The translations under genes were made by a program, and so were the position numbers. Below, piece after piece: positions 9,847 through 18,111 of a stretch of 64,000 nucleotides of DNA; positions within the stretch are counted from its first letter, which is position 1, and every line of letters starts with the position of its first letter. The notes under the pieces are model-generated. The model made no database searches. It was given only the letters and a program-made list of their open reading frames with translations, and was not told where the DNA came from. The DNA comes from Arenicellales bacterium (GTDB lineage Bacteria; Pseudomonadota; Gammaproteobacteria; Arenicellales; JAHEKD01), in assembly GCA_028284225.1 (NCBI GenBank), contig JANQSD010000020.1, forward strand, positions 49,296 through 113,295, given 5' to 3'.

Positions 9847-10362
9847 CTAAATCAGACCCTTATAAATCGAATAATTTTCATCATCAAAGCAAACAAAGGT
9901 TAATTTCTCAAGAGTCGTGCTTTGCACATCGAAATAATGATTAACTGTTGCTACTGCAATCTCCGCAGCTTGCTGTTTGGGAAAGCCATACACACCCGTG
10001 CTGATATTTGGGAATGCAATCGAGTTCAAACCATGCTGATCCGCTAGTTTAAGTGAGTTTTGGTAACAGTTTTTAAGTAATTCGGTTTCGTTATTTGACC
10101 CGCCATTCCAGATCGGCCCTACGGTGTGAATCACATGTTTGGCGGCTAACTCACCCGCTGTAGTAATGACGGCTTGCCCAGTGGGACAACCGCCCTGCTG
10201 ATCACGAATACGATCACATTCTGCCATGATTGCAGGGCCACCTGCCCGATGTATTGCTCCATCCACACCCGCACCGCCAAGTAATCGTTGATTTGCTGCA
10301 TTGACAATCGCATCGACAGGTTGGGTGGTGATGTCGCCTTGATGCACTTTTATAGTGGCCAT
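9847..10362 (-). CDS. Macrodomain protein, O-acetyl-ADP-ribose deacetylase (YmdB-like)
   Basis: A 171-residue stand-alone macrodomain that binds ADP-ribose and, in the MacroD/YmdB group, hydrolyses O-acetyl-ADP-ribose or removes ADP-ribose from acidic side chains. Signatures are [20 protein letters not shown] (the catalytic Asn and Asp loop), [10 protein letters not shown], and the phosphate-binding [10 protein letters not shown]. Length is normal for a single domain. Immediately upstream (6 bp before the start codon) begins the terminal inverted repeat of a MITE-like element, so its native promoter is probably displaced or lies inside the element. Confidence 0.93.
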   Translation of the reverse strand: MATIKVHQGDITTQPVDAIVNAANQRLLGGAGVDGAIHRAGGPAIMAECDRIRDQQGGCPTGQAVITTAGELAAKHVIHTVGPIWNGGSNNETELLKNCYQNSLKLADQHGLNSIAFPNISTGVYGFPKQQAAEIAVATVNHYFDVQSTTLEKLTFVCFDDENYSIYKGLI

Positions 10363-10368
10363 GATTTA

Positions 10369-10606
10369 ACCTAGACTCCTCAGTTGGACTGGTTTTAAGG
10401 CGTGGAGAAAATTCGCTGCTGCAAGGCATGGATTGCGGTTAGTAGTTGTTCTACTGACAAAATCCATAACGCTGTAGCAGCGGATTTTAACCCGCTTTAA
10501 AGTCGGTAGCGCACTCGCCAATAGGTTGAATTTATAAATAGGTACATTTACATATAGATTCATAAGTTTAACTTTTCTTCATAGCGGTCAACTGAGGAGT
10601 CTAGGT
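10369..10606. mobile_element. MITE-like element with about 18-bp inverted repeats and a TTA target duplication
   Basis: Perfect inverted repeats (10368-10386 AACCTAGACTCCTCAGTTG and 10589-10607, its complement) enclose about 200 bp between the divergent macrodomain and rhomboid genes. Read as ACCTAG...CTAGGT the element is flanked on both sides by TTA (10366-10368 and 10607-10609), consistent with a 3-bp target-site duplication. The interior has no convincing gene, though a weak 65-codon frame exists on the minus strand. The right end carries GAGGAG (10594-10599) a little upstream of the rhomboid start. A relative of the right end occurs at 13631-13658. Confidence 0.75.
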
Positions 10607-10617
10607 TTAATGTTACC

Positions 10618-11205
10618 ATGCGCACCATGGATCGAAAAAAATCAAATCGACACCGTATAGGCGAGGAAATCAACTGGATACTCGGACTAATTATTATTAT
10701 CTGGATAGTATTCATTGCCGATATTTTCTTGCCGCTGGAACACTTGGGCCTTATTCCACGTGATTTTGGGGGATTAGTCGGCATAGTCGGTATGCATTTT
10801 TTACACGGTAGTTGGTACCACCTATTAAGCAATACAGTGCCGTTATTAGTGCTGTTGGTACTATTAGCAGGTTCAAAAGCAAATTCTGTTTCGATAGTTT
10901 TTGTGATTTGCCTGGTGGGCGGAATAGTACTCTGGTTCATTGGCAGATCGTCCCTGCACATTGGCGCCAGCTTGCTGGTATTTGGCCTGGCCAGTTTTCT
11001 GGTGGCCGCAGGTTTTATTGAAAAACGCCCCATACCTTTAATCATCAGCGGCATAGTAATGCTGATATATGGAACGTCGATACTCAGAGGCATACTGCCT
11101 TTCACGCCCGGTGTTTCCTGGGAAGGCCACATCAGTGGACTGATCGGCGGTGCCATTGCCGCATTGACTCTAATTCCGAAGACCAATAATAGCCGATATA
11201 GCTAG
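10618..11205 (+). CDS. Rhomboid-family intramembrane serine protease
   Basis: A 195-residue polytopic membrane protein with about six transmembrane segments. The rhomboid catalytic pattern is present: HGSWYHLLSNTVPL (His and Asn of the oxyanion region), HIGASLLVFGLA with the GxS catalytic serine, and SWEGHISGLIGG with the catalytic histidine. Substrates are unknown. The start is ATG 10618; ATG 10627 is also in frame. A GAGGAG in the adjacent mobile element lies 18 nt upstream of 10618, farther than ideal, so the second ATG or weak initiation is possible. It is followed by ppa on the same strand after 67 bp. Confidence 0.9.
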   Translation: MRTMDRKKSNRHRIGEEINWILGLIIIIWIVFIADIFLPLEHLGLIPRDFGGLVGIVGMHFLHGSWYHLLSNTVPLLVLLVLLAGSKANSVSIVFVICLVGGIVLWFIGRSSLHIGASLLVFGLASFLVAAGFIEKRPIPLIISGIVMLIYGTSILRGILPFTPGVSWEGHISGLIGGAIAALTLIPKTNNSRYS

Positions 11206-11234
11206 GGTTTATTAATTTTACGCCGCTAAATGTG

Positions 11235-11240
11235 TATAAT
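11235..11240 (+). promoter_or_regulatory. Candidate -10 hexamer of the ppa promoter
   Basis: A consensus TATAAT occurs 32 bp before the ppa start codon, in the rhomboid-ppa gap. The -35 region is only a weak TTAATT-like match near 11213, so a factor-dependent or weak promoter is possible. Inferred from position and sequence only. Confidence 0.35.
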
Positions 11241-11272
11241 CCGGCGCCAACCTACATTAAGATGAGTCACCA

Positions 11273-11806
11273 ATGAGCTATCGTGATATTGAACCCGGAA
11301 AAGATATTCCTAATGACATAAATGTTGTCATCGAAATTGCTGCTAACGCATTGCCAGTCAAGTACGAAGTAGACAAATACAGTGGCGCCCTGATGGTTGA
11401 TCGATTAATGTCTACCGCAATGCATTATCCTTGCAACTACGGATACATCCCACAAACGCTTTGTGGTGATGGTGATCCGGCCGACGTATTAGTGGTTACC
11501 CCTATCCCTTTACAGCCCGGCTGTATTGTTCGCTGTCGTCCATTAGGCGTTTTAAACATGGAGGATGAGGCTGGTGAAGACTCCAAATTAGTGGCTGTGC
11601 CTATCAGCAAAATCACCAAACATTATGACAAAGTCGAATCGATTGATGATTTACCTGAGGAACTATTAGAAAAAATCACCCACTTTTTTGAACACTATAA
11701 AGATCTGGAAAAAGGCAAATGGGTTAAAGTGACAGGTTGGGACAACCTAGAAGGTGCGCAAAAAGAAATTATGGAGTCGGTGAAACGCTACCAGAAAGAA
11801 ATCTAG
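11273..11806 (+). CDS. ppa: Inorganic pyrophosphatase, family I
   Basis: Hydrolyses pyrophosphate to two phosphates, pulling biosynthetic reactions forward. At 177 residues it matches the soluble family I enzyme. Metal-binding signatures are visible: [40 protein letters not shown] with the DGDPAD active-site loop, and the later [11 protein letters not shown] PPi-dependent phosphofructokinase is encoded about 7 kb away, so the cell both spends and destroys PPi. It ends before a perfect hairpin terminator that lies in the 3' end of the convergent gene. Confidence 0.97.
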   Translation: MSYRDIEPGKDIPNDINVVIEIAANALPVKYEVDKYSGALMVDRLMSTAMHYPCNYGYIPQTLCGDGDPADVLVVTPIPLQPGCIVRCRPLGVLNMEDEAGEDSKLVAVPISKITKHYDKVESIDDLPEELLEKITHFFEHYKDLEKGKWVKVTGWDNLEGAQKEIMESVKRYQKEI

Positions 11807-11877
11807 ACCTATCTCAAAATGCCTGTGCTCGTGATACATCATTATTAAAAGCTCGATTATTTTGAGACGGGTTCTAA

Positions 11878-12708
11878 TCACTCAGCAAATGCTAAAAAGC
11901 CGGCACCCGTTGCCGGCTTTTGTTTGTATACGTGCAAATGATTAGGTTCACTGACAATATAGATATTATTATATTGATCCTGGGCTACCCCTTCTGCCTG
12001 AACAAAGGTCTGTGAAGTTTGCGATTCATCAATTAGATCAAAACCGGCAATGACATTGCCGTTGTAATCTAATTTAAGCAACCGATTAGATTCATGACTT
12101 AGTAGTAATAGGCCATCACTTACGTTAGTAATGGCTGAATAGTCATCCATTATTCTGGACGCCCAAAAAGCATTAACAGTTGTTATATCTGCGAATGGAC
12201 GCATAGGTTGCCAATCTGAAATCTTTAATATTTTCTGTGGTATTTCTGTAACCAGATGAATATCTAGGGTCTGCGGATCGTAGGTTACACCTTCCAGACC
12301 TCGATTACGCTTATTATCCATCTCAAAAGTAAAACTCTGCAGATGATCTATTGTGCCACCTTTGAGTTCGATTAGATCCAGGCTTTGTCTTTTTTCCTGA
12401 ACAAGTAAAAATTGGTTTTCACCCAAATAAAAAATGTCTTCTGTATCTTCAAAATTTTCCAATGCATAGGATCGTATGCAAATTCCCTCAGCTGTTATTT
12501 CAGCAATTTGCTCAGGATAGTTTGAAATAACAAAAAAAGTGTCGGCTTCTGAGTTGTAGCTAATGCCGGATAGATTATAGTCAATGCATTCGACTTCATT
12601 GACACTATTGATCTGGTATTCAAGCTCTGGTGGATTTAGATTTTTAACTGTAAAAACCAGAATTAGGGTACATACTACAAACCCCACATGTAGTATCCAA
12701 TGTCGCAA
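11878..12708 (-). CDS. SdiA-regulated domain (YjiK-like) protein, membrane-anchored
   Basis: A 276-residue protein with one N-terminal hydrophobic segment (about residues 4-22) and a beta-propeller-like domain. It resembles the SdiA-regulated family: LSGISYNSEADTFFVISNYP, RGLEGVTYDPQTLDIHLVTE, AEGVAQDQYNNIYIVSEPN. The repeated G(V/I)xYDxxxxxxxxVxE units are characteristic. Such proteins are periplasmic and of unknown enzymatic role. It starts with TTG at 12708, 2 nt after a perfect 10-bp hairpin whose right arm contains the only good Shine-Dalgarno sequence. Its final codons contain a bidirectional terminator. Convergent with ppa. Confidence 0.8.
   Translation of the reverse strand: MRHWILHVGFVVCTLILVFTVKNLNPPELEYQINSVNEVECIDYNLSGISYNSEADTFFVISNYPEQIAEITAEGICIRSYALENFEDTEDIFYLGENQFLLVQEKRQSLDLIELKGGTIDHLQSFTFEMDNKRNRGLEGVTYDPQTLDIHLVTEIPQKILKISDWQPMRPFADITTVNAFWASRIMDDYSAITNVSDGLLLLSHESNRLLKLDYNGNVIAGFDLIDESQTSQTFVQAEGVAQDQYNNIYIVSEPNHLHVYKQKPATGAGFLAFAE
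11895..11921. terminator. Bidirectional terminator hairpin nested in the 3' end of a coding region
   Basis: Perfect 11-bp stem AAAAGCCGGCA / TGCCGGCTTTT with a 5-nt loop. A T-rich tail follows in the plus direction (terminating ppa) and five Ts follow in the minus direction (terminating the SdiA-regulated-type gene). It lies entirely upstream of the stop codon of the minus-strand gene and encodes part of its C-terminus. Confidence 0.8.
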
Positions 12709-12710
12709 TG

Positions 12711-12740
12711 TATTCCCCTGTGTTACTGTGCAGGGGAATA
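12711..12740 (-). promoter_or_regulatory. Hairpin sequestering the ribosome-binding site of the SdiA-regulated-type gene
   Basis: Perfect 10-bp stem TATTCCCCTG / CAGGGGAATA with a 10-nt loop. On the minus-strand transcript the right arm holds AGGGGAAT, the only Shine-Dalgarno match for the TTG start at 12708, and the hairpin ends 2 nt before that codon. The arrangement suggests control of translation by melting of the stem; that is inference. Confidence 0.5.
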
Positions 12741-12804
12741 TAATAACTATTAATTGTTACTAAATTGTGATCAGATTGTTAAACTTTGTTTAATATTAAA
12801 ATAA

Positions 12805-13596
12805 TTAGCCAACATTCAGAACACGATTTTGCTTGTTGATCAGTTTCTTTTGGTAACGGGACTGCACAAGATCGACACAGACCAGGACAAAGATCACAAA
12901 ATAGAATGTGGTTTTTGACATTGGTGTTATCTCATTGCCGAACAGCTTCAAATGGGCCAGATGTCCACCCTCCGACAACAGCATAATACCGACGATAAAC
13001 AGAATAAACAGCCCTAGCACTTCATACATACGATTTTTTTCCAGAAAGGTTGCAACCCGATCAGACAACCATATCATCAACACACCTCCAATCACGATTG
13101 CTGTTGCCATCACCGCAAAAACATCACTTAAAGCCATGGCACTTAAAATCGAATCAAATGAAAACACCAAATTCATACTGATGATCAAAAATAATGCTGA
13201 AAATACCGAACGCTGACCACCAGTGCTTTCATGCTCCAGATCATTAACAGAAATCATGTGAAAAATTTCTTTAACGGCCGTGTAGAGAATAAACACACCA
13301 CCGAATAAAACAATAATACTGTGAAAATTAAAAGTACCTGTAATCAAGCCTTCCTGCTTTAATGAAAATACCGGGTTCTGAAAATATTGCACCATTTTCA
13401 TTAAAATAAATAACAGAATAATACGGCCAGCAACGGCAATACCTATGCCCCAGCGTCTGACCATTGCCTGTTTCTGAGCACCTTCTACACGCTTAGACTC
13501 CAGGGTAATGTAAAGCAGATTGTCAAAGCCCAGTACCGCCTGCAACAGAATCAGCATAGCAAGCGAAACCAGATTATCCAGTGTAAATAATTCCAT
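12805..13596 (-). CDS. TerC family integral membrane protein
   Basis: A 263-residue membrane protein with seven or more hydrophobic segments. It shows TerC hallmarks: the N-terminal LLQAVLGFDNLLYITLESKR with the conserved Asp-Asn in the membrane, and the second half VFSFDSILSAMALSD with the matching Asp. Family members take part in tellurite resistance or, in characterised cases, export of manganese or calcium ions. It stands alone on the minus strand. No manganese riboswitch was recognised in the 150 bp upstream. Confidence 0.88.
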   Translation of the reverse strand: MELFTLDNLVSLAMLILLQAVLGFDNLLYITLESKRVEGAQKQAMVRRWGIGIAVAGRIILLFILMKMVQYFQNPVFSLKQEGLITGTFNFHSIIVLFGGVFILYTAVKEIFHMISVNDLEHESTGGQRSVFSALFLIISMNLVFSFDSILSAMALSDVFAVMATAIVIGGVLMIWLSDRVATFLEKNRMYEVLGLFILFIVGIMLLSEGGHLAHLKLFGNEITPMSKTTFYFVIFVLVCVDLVQSRYQKKLINKQNRVLNVG

Positions 13597-13630
13597 GATG
13601 AGTTACCTTTATTATGATGGCGGTTATTAT

Positions 13631-13658
13631 CCTAGATTCCGCAGTTGATCGCTATCAG
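13631..13658. repeat. Solo end of the 10369-10606 element family
   Basis: CCTAGATTCCGCAGTTGATC and the following bases match the right end of the element at 10369-10606 (read on its minus strand) at 23 of 27 positions. A full second end is not visible, although AATCTAGTC at the nhaA stop (13745) could be a decayed partner. The rest of this nhaA-terC gap holds a GC-rich hairpin (CCCGGC...GCCGGG at about 13723-13740) not followed by Ts in either direction. Confidence 0.4.
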
Positions 13659-13746
13659 CTAATGCTAAGCATGTCCCGTCCCGTGCTTGTCACAGGATCT
13701 CATAAAATTGACTGCTAAGATCCCGGCACCAAGGCCGGGAAAAAAT

Positions 13747-14958
13747 CTAGTCAACCACCGGCAAGCTATAAGGTTTGAATTTCGCGTTTCGATTGGCATA
13801 CAGCAATCCTAAAGTACCGACAACACCGCATATCAATGAAGCCAGCAAGATGGCCAAGGTTGCTGCTGTCGGCTCGATGCCTGTGCTGAGCCCGGAGAAA
13901 AATAAAGCTACCGTTAATCCCATTCCACATATTACACTACCGAAAAATAGCTCCAGATAGGAACCGGCGGGTAATTCTTTGACAATTTTCATGGCGATTA
14001 ACCCGGCAAAAAAGACACCAACAGTTTTACCCACGACAAAACCCAAAAAGACACCCAAAGATTCGTTTGTAATCCATGCGCCTTGTAGACTATCAGGCTT
14101 AATCACCACTGAGAGCATGATAAAACCTGGCACAATCAACCAGTTCACCGGAACATTAAGACCAGCTTGCTCCAAGACATGAAAAACTGAATCGCGTAAT
14201 TGACCGCTTTGCTGGATGCGTTTGGCACCGGCTCGATATGGAACCATCAAGGCGGTAATCACGCCACCAAGGCTCGGGTGAATATGAACTTTATTCAATA
14301 GCCAGATAAATACCATACAAACCAACACCCAGGTAAAAGCCTGCCTGGCCAACCATATGTTATATATCTGTTGCTCAAATTTATGCGCTAGAAACACTAC
14401 CAAGAACATAAAAATAACTGCCGATATTTGCGCTATTCCCCAAACATTAAAGAAAAGCGCCATCAACACTATACCGCCGATATCATCAGCAATGGCCAGC
14501 GCTAACAGTGATGCTCTGAGCTTTATTGAAGCGTTACCCAAGGTCATGGCCAGCACTACAAAGGCTATATCCGTGGCCATTGGAATAAGAGCGCCGCTTT
14601 TAGGATCGCCAGTACCGGTAACAAGAAAAAATACCAACCATGGCACGAGCATTCCACCTACGGCCATTATCGCCGGTGCGATTGCCCGCTTGCCGTGAAG
14701 TTCACCATTGCTGGAAACAATTTCCCGTCGCGCCTCTAATGAGACCAGAAAAAAGAAATACGGGAACAACCAATGTGTCCAAAAATAGGAAAGATCATCA
14801 AGATAAAGCGTGGAACGACCGAAATCGAATTTATCCGGATACAGCCCCGACAAGCCCACAACAATAATTAAAATCAGTGCGCTTAAGCACCAGTAGGATT
14901 GACGTTGCTGCGACAACCAGTATTCAACGATTGACTGATCTGTTCTTGAACTACTCAC
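13747..14958 (-). CDS. nhaA: Na+/H+ antiporter NhaA
   Basis: An inner-membrane antiporter that exports sodium in exchange for protons, for pH and salt homeostasis. At 403 residues with about twelve hydrophobic segments it has the normal size. It contains the NhaA-specific IPMATDIAFVVLAMTLG and LALAIADDIGGIVLMALFF with the paired transport aspartates, plus the C-terminal GMGLTVALFFSGL. It is monocistronic. This supports a saline habitat but does not prove one. Confidence 0.95.
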   Translation of the reverse strand: MSSSRTDQSIVEYWLSQQRQSYWCLSALILIIVVGLSGLYPDKFDFGRSTLYLDDLSYFWTHWLFPYFFFLVSLEARREIVSSNGELHGKRAIAPAIMAVGGMLVPWLVFFLVTGTGDPKSGALIPMATDIAFVVLAMTLGNASIKLRASLLALAIADDIGGIVLMALFFNVWGIAQISAVIFMFLVVFLAHKFEQQIYNIWLARQAFTWVLVCMVFIWLLNKVHIHPSLGGVITALMVPYRAGAKRIQQSGQLRDSVFHVLEQAGLNVPVNWLIVPGFIMLSVVIKPDSLQGAWITNESLGVFLGFVVGKTVGVFFAGLIAMKIVKELPAGSYLELFFGSVICGMGLTVALFFSGLSTGIEPTAATLAILLASLICGVVGTLGLLYANRNAKFKPYSLPVVD

Positions 14959-15100
14959 TCTAGCCTCTCTATTATGGTCAAGGCTAACATTTTAAATAGT
15001 TTTGACTGGTTAGGAAAATTTTTATCAACTTTTAGCTGTTGATTTTAATTTTTCAAGCGTTAAGCTATTTGTCCATTTTGATCGTCATACGGAGATTCAC

Positions 15101-16441
15101 ATGTCAGCATCCAACGCAGCATTGTTACAACGCGATCTGGACCACTTGATTCACCCATTGTATAACCGCACTATGCAATCAGGCGGTAAAGTCTGGGTCG
15201 GTGGTGAAGGAATTTACTTGATTGATGCCGACGGCAAACGCTATTACGACGGATTATCCGGTTTATGGTGCAATACTGCGGGTTTCGGTCGCCGTGAGCT
15301 CATTGATGCAGCTACCCATCAACTAAATCAAATGGCTTATGCATCCGGTTATTGCGGCAGCACTAACCCACCGGCGATAGAACTAGCTGAAAAGCTTGCT
15401 GCTATTACCTATCCAAATATAAATAAGTTCTTTTTTACATCTGGCGGCGGCGAATCCAGTGACAGCAACTTCAAAATGGCGCGTTACTACTGGAAAAAAA
15501 TGGGCAAGCCGGGCAAATACAAAGTGATTTCGCGCCAGTGGGGCTATCATGGTGTTACCTTGGCGGCCATGAGCGCTACCGGAATCAAACCCTATTGGCC
15601 TGCTTTTGAACCAAGAGTCGAAGGTTTTATTCATATTCCTTCCCCCTATCCTTATCGCTATGAGGCACCTGCTGGTGTTAGCCAGGGTATTGCTGCTGCA
15701 AATGAACTGGAGAAAGCAATCTTGGCCGAAGGTCCTGATTCAGTAGCCATGTTTCTGGCTGAGCCGGTTCATGGTGCCGGTGGCGTTATTCCACCTCAGG
15801 ATGATTACTTCCCGCGTATTCGCGAAATCTGTAATCAATATGATGTACTGCTGGTTTCAGATGAAGTTATCACCGGTTTTGGCCGTACCGGCAAAATGTT
15901 CGGCATGGAAAACTGGGGGGTTAAACCTGACATGATGCAATTCGCCAAGGCGATCACTTCCGGTTATTTTCCACTTGGTGGTATTGGCATTAGCGATGAA
16001 ATTGCCGAGGTGCTGGATAAAGCTGATGACCTCTGGATGCATGCTTACACTTATAGTGCTCACCCTGTCGGTTGTGCGATCGGCTGTGCCATGATTGATG
16101 TCATCACCAAAGAAGATTTCCCCGGCCAGGCAGCTGTAAAAGGTGAACGACTTTTGAACGGTTTAACCGGGTCTCTGGCTGATCACCCATATGTCGGAGA
16201 TGTGCGCGGCAAAGGATTAATGTGCGCCATTGAGATCGTTAAGGACAAAGCTACCAAGGAAGAATTTGATGTCAGCGAAAAAATCGGTCCGCAAGTGTTG
16301 GCTGAAACAACCAAACGCGGATTGTTTAGCCGAGTACGCAATGACGTTTATTGCATAGCTCCTCCAATCGTTTCCAGCGAAGCTGAAATTGACGACATGG
16401 TCAGTATTCTGGCTGATTCGGTCAGAGCAGTCTTAGGATAA
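15101..16441 (+). CDS. Class III PLP-dependent omega-aminotransferase
   Basis: A 446-residue aminotransferase of the omega-amino acid/diamine:pyruvate group. Visible landmarks are LSGLWCNTAGFGRREL, FFTSGGGESSDSNFKMARYY (cofactor phosphate region), VSDEVITGFGRTGKMFG (PLP-binding Asp) and MQFAKAITSGYFPLGG with the catalytic lysine. The closest functional types are putrescine/spermidine- or beta-alanine-pyruvate aminotransferases, and the sequence alone does not decide between them. A good GGAGATTCAC Shine-Dalgarno region precedes the ATG. It stands alone, convergent with patB. An exported amine oxidase elsewhere in the window would fit amine catabolism, but linkage is not shown. Confidence 0.88.
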   Translation: MSASNAALLQRDLDHLIHPLYNRTMQSGGKVWVGGEGIYLIDADGKRYYDGLSGLWCNTAGFGRRELIDAATHQLNQMAYASGYCGSTNPPAIELAEKLAAITYPNINKFFFTSGGGESSDSNFKMARYYWKKMGKPGKYKVISRQWGYHGVTLAAMSATGIKPYWPAFEPRVEGFIHIPSPYPYRYEAPAGVSQGIAAANELEKAILAEGPDSVAMFLAEPVHGAGGVIPPQDDYFPRIREICNQYDVLLVSDEVITGFGRTGKMFGMENWGVKPDMMQFAKAITSGYFPLGGIGISDEIAEVLDKADDLWMHAYTYSAHPVGCAIGCAMIDVITKEDFPGQAAVKGERLLNGLTGSLADHPYVGDVRGKGLMCAIEIVKDKATKEEFDVSEKIGPQVLAETTKRGLFSRVRNDVYCIAPPIVSSEAEIDDMVSILADSVRAVLG

Positions 16442-16520
16442 GATTATCCGGGTTTATTAGCAGATGATACATATGCCTGCAGAGGTTTGTTTTGTAGATC
16501 AAGTTTGTTGGTAACAAGGG

Positions 16521-17696
16521 CTAGCTATTTAATCCACTAACAGCCATCTCAAGCCGGCCCAGTGCTGTCTCAAGTTTGGCACGGGTGCAGGCAATATTGA
16601 CTCTGGCAAATCCTCTGCCTTGTTCGCCAAAGGCATAACCACGACTCACCGCCCAACCTGCTTTTATTTTGAGAAAGTCAGTCAGTTGATCAGTGGACAA
16701 ATCAAGCTGCCTAAAGTCCAGCCATAATAAAAATGTACCTTCAGGCTTGATGAGTTCGACGCCCGGTATATCTTGCAAACGTTCTGCGACCAAATCAACA
16801 TTAGCTTGTAAATAAATCAATACTTGACCTAACCACGGCTCGGCTTGCTCATAGGCTGCTTGCATAGCCACATTTGCAAAAGCATTATTTTTATTAACCG
16901 TAAGCCGGGAATTTTCCACCTGAAAGGCAGTTCGCAAAGTTTCATTTTCAATTATTGTGAAGGCGCTACAGCAAGCGGCAATATTAAAACTCTTGGCCGG
17001 TGAAATGCAGGTGATACTGTTTTGCGCATAGTTACTCCCTAATGAAGCAAAAGGCACATAACGATGCGGCTTAAAAACCAAATCACTATGCATTTCATCC
17101 GACACGACCAAAACCTTATGTTCGCCGCAGATATCTCCCAATTGTTTCAATTCCTCAGCACTCCAGACACGTCCAACTGGATTATGCGGATTACATAAAT
17201 AAATCATTTTACAATGCGGATCTGCAGCCTTTTTCTCGAGGTCGTCGAAATCCATGTGATAACGACCACCTTCCAGAATAAGCGGATTAGAAATAATAGT
17301 CCGATGGTTTTCCTTAAGCAGGTCAAAAAAATCAAAAAACACCGGAGGCTGAACCAGCACACCATCACCGGGTTCAGTAAATAATGAGGCCGCAATAGCC
17401 AAAGCATTGAGTATATTCGGTGCGCGCAGAATGGATCGCTGCTCAACGTTCCAGTCGTGTCGCCGGTCCAGCCAGTTAATTAATGACGGCATCAAACCGT
17501 CATCAACTGTTTCATAACCAAAAACTCCATGATTCAGCCGTCGTTGCAGAGCCTCAATCACTGCCGCAGGGGCCCGGAAATCCATATCTGCCACACCTGC
17601 AGCAAATACATCACCCTCACCTATAATTCTGGGATGCACCTTAAGTGACGGCACCTCTCGTCGATTTATTTGTTCATCAAAATTAACTGGAGACAT
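16521..17696 (-). CDS. PatB/MalY-type aminotransferase family C-S lyase
   Basis: A 391-residue fold-type I PLP enzyme of the MalY/PatB group, typically a cystathionine/cysteine beta-lyase that releases pyruvate, ammonia and a thiol. Landmarks are AAGVADMDFRAPAAV near the N-terminus, MIYLCNPHNPVGRVWSAEEL, VVSDEMHSDLVFKPHRYVPF and SPAKSFNIAACCSAF with the PLP lysine. Length is typical. Its gene is 5 bp downstream of a small conserved gene (17702-18028) on the same strand, so the two form an operon. Confidence 0.88.
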   Translation of the reverse strand: MSPVNFDEQINRREVPSLKVHPRIIGEGDVFAAGVADMDFRAPAAVIEALQRRLNHGVFGYETVDDGLMPSLINWLDRRHDWNVEQRSILRAPNILNALAIAASLFTEPGDGVLVQPPVFFDFFDLLKENHRTIISNPLILEGGRYHMDFDDLEKKAADPHCKMIYLCNPHNPVGRVWSAEELKQLGDICGEHKVLVVSDEMHSDLVFKPHRYVPFASLGSNYAQNSITCISPAKSFNIAACCSAFTIIENETLRTAFQVENSRLTVNKNNAFANVAMQAAYEQAEPWLGQVLIYLQANVDLVAERLQDIPGVELIKPEGTFLLWLDFRQLDLSTDQLTDFLKIKAGWAVSRGYAFGEQGRGFARVNIACTRAKLETALGRLEMAVSGLNS

Positions 17697-17701
17697 TCGT
17701 T

Positions 17702-18028
17702 TTACTCAACATCCTCAGATAAAAAGAATTGGGTATTTTCAACCTTGGAATTCACCGCTCGATGTAAAACATTGACAGGATCAGTATCTGCCATAACATA
17801 CTTTTTGCACTTCTCAGATTGTTCAAGGTCTGCAAAGTCCATGGCAACATAAAATTGCACCAAAGGGGGTCTGGCATCATAGACTTGATCCGGCACCCTG
17901 ACCATGTATCGCCATGTAACCAGTAAGTCCTGTTGTTTGAGGTGCGTACAAAAATTATCAAAATCTTGTTTGAACTGGACATCTGAGCGACCCATTTTTA
18001 AATCAAATAATCCATGCATCGTGACCAT
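17702..18028 (-). CDS. Conserved small protein, DUF6614-like (dimeric alpha/beta-barrel type)
   Basis: A 108-residue soluble protein starting MVTMHGLFDLKMG, with alternating strands and helices like a ferredoxin-like dimeric barrel: an N-terminal hydrophobic strand, a helix FKQDFDNFCTHLKQQ, then a strand LVTWRYMVRV and VQFYVAMDFADL. It resembles the family listed as DUF6614; I cannot name a function. It is placed just upstream of the PatB-type lyase with a 5-bp gap, so a shared pathway is likely. Confidence 0.65.
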   Translation of the reverse strand: MVTMHGLFDLKMGRSDVQFKQDFDNFCTHLKQQDLLVTWRYMVRVPDQVYDARPPLVQFYVAMDFADLEQSEKCKKYVMADTDPVNVLHRAVNSKVENTQFFLSEDVE

Positions 18029-18111
18029 TGTATTTATCCTTGTGGAGCGAATATGAGTTCCGTATCATCGAAATACCGACAATTGCGAGCATAACGATTT
18101 TTTAAAGTTAC

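Noticed and set aside
13723..13740. GC-rich hairpin CCCGGC...GCCGGG before the nhaA stop region
   Set aside because: Followed by As on the plus strand and preceded by Ts on the minus strand, so it is not an intrinsic terminator in either direction.
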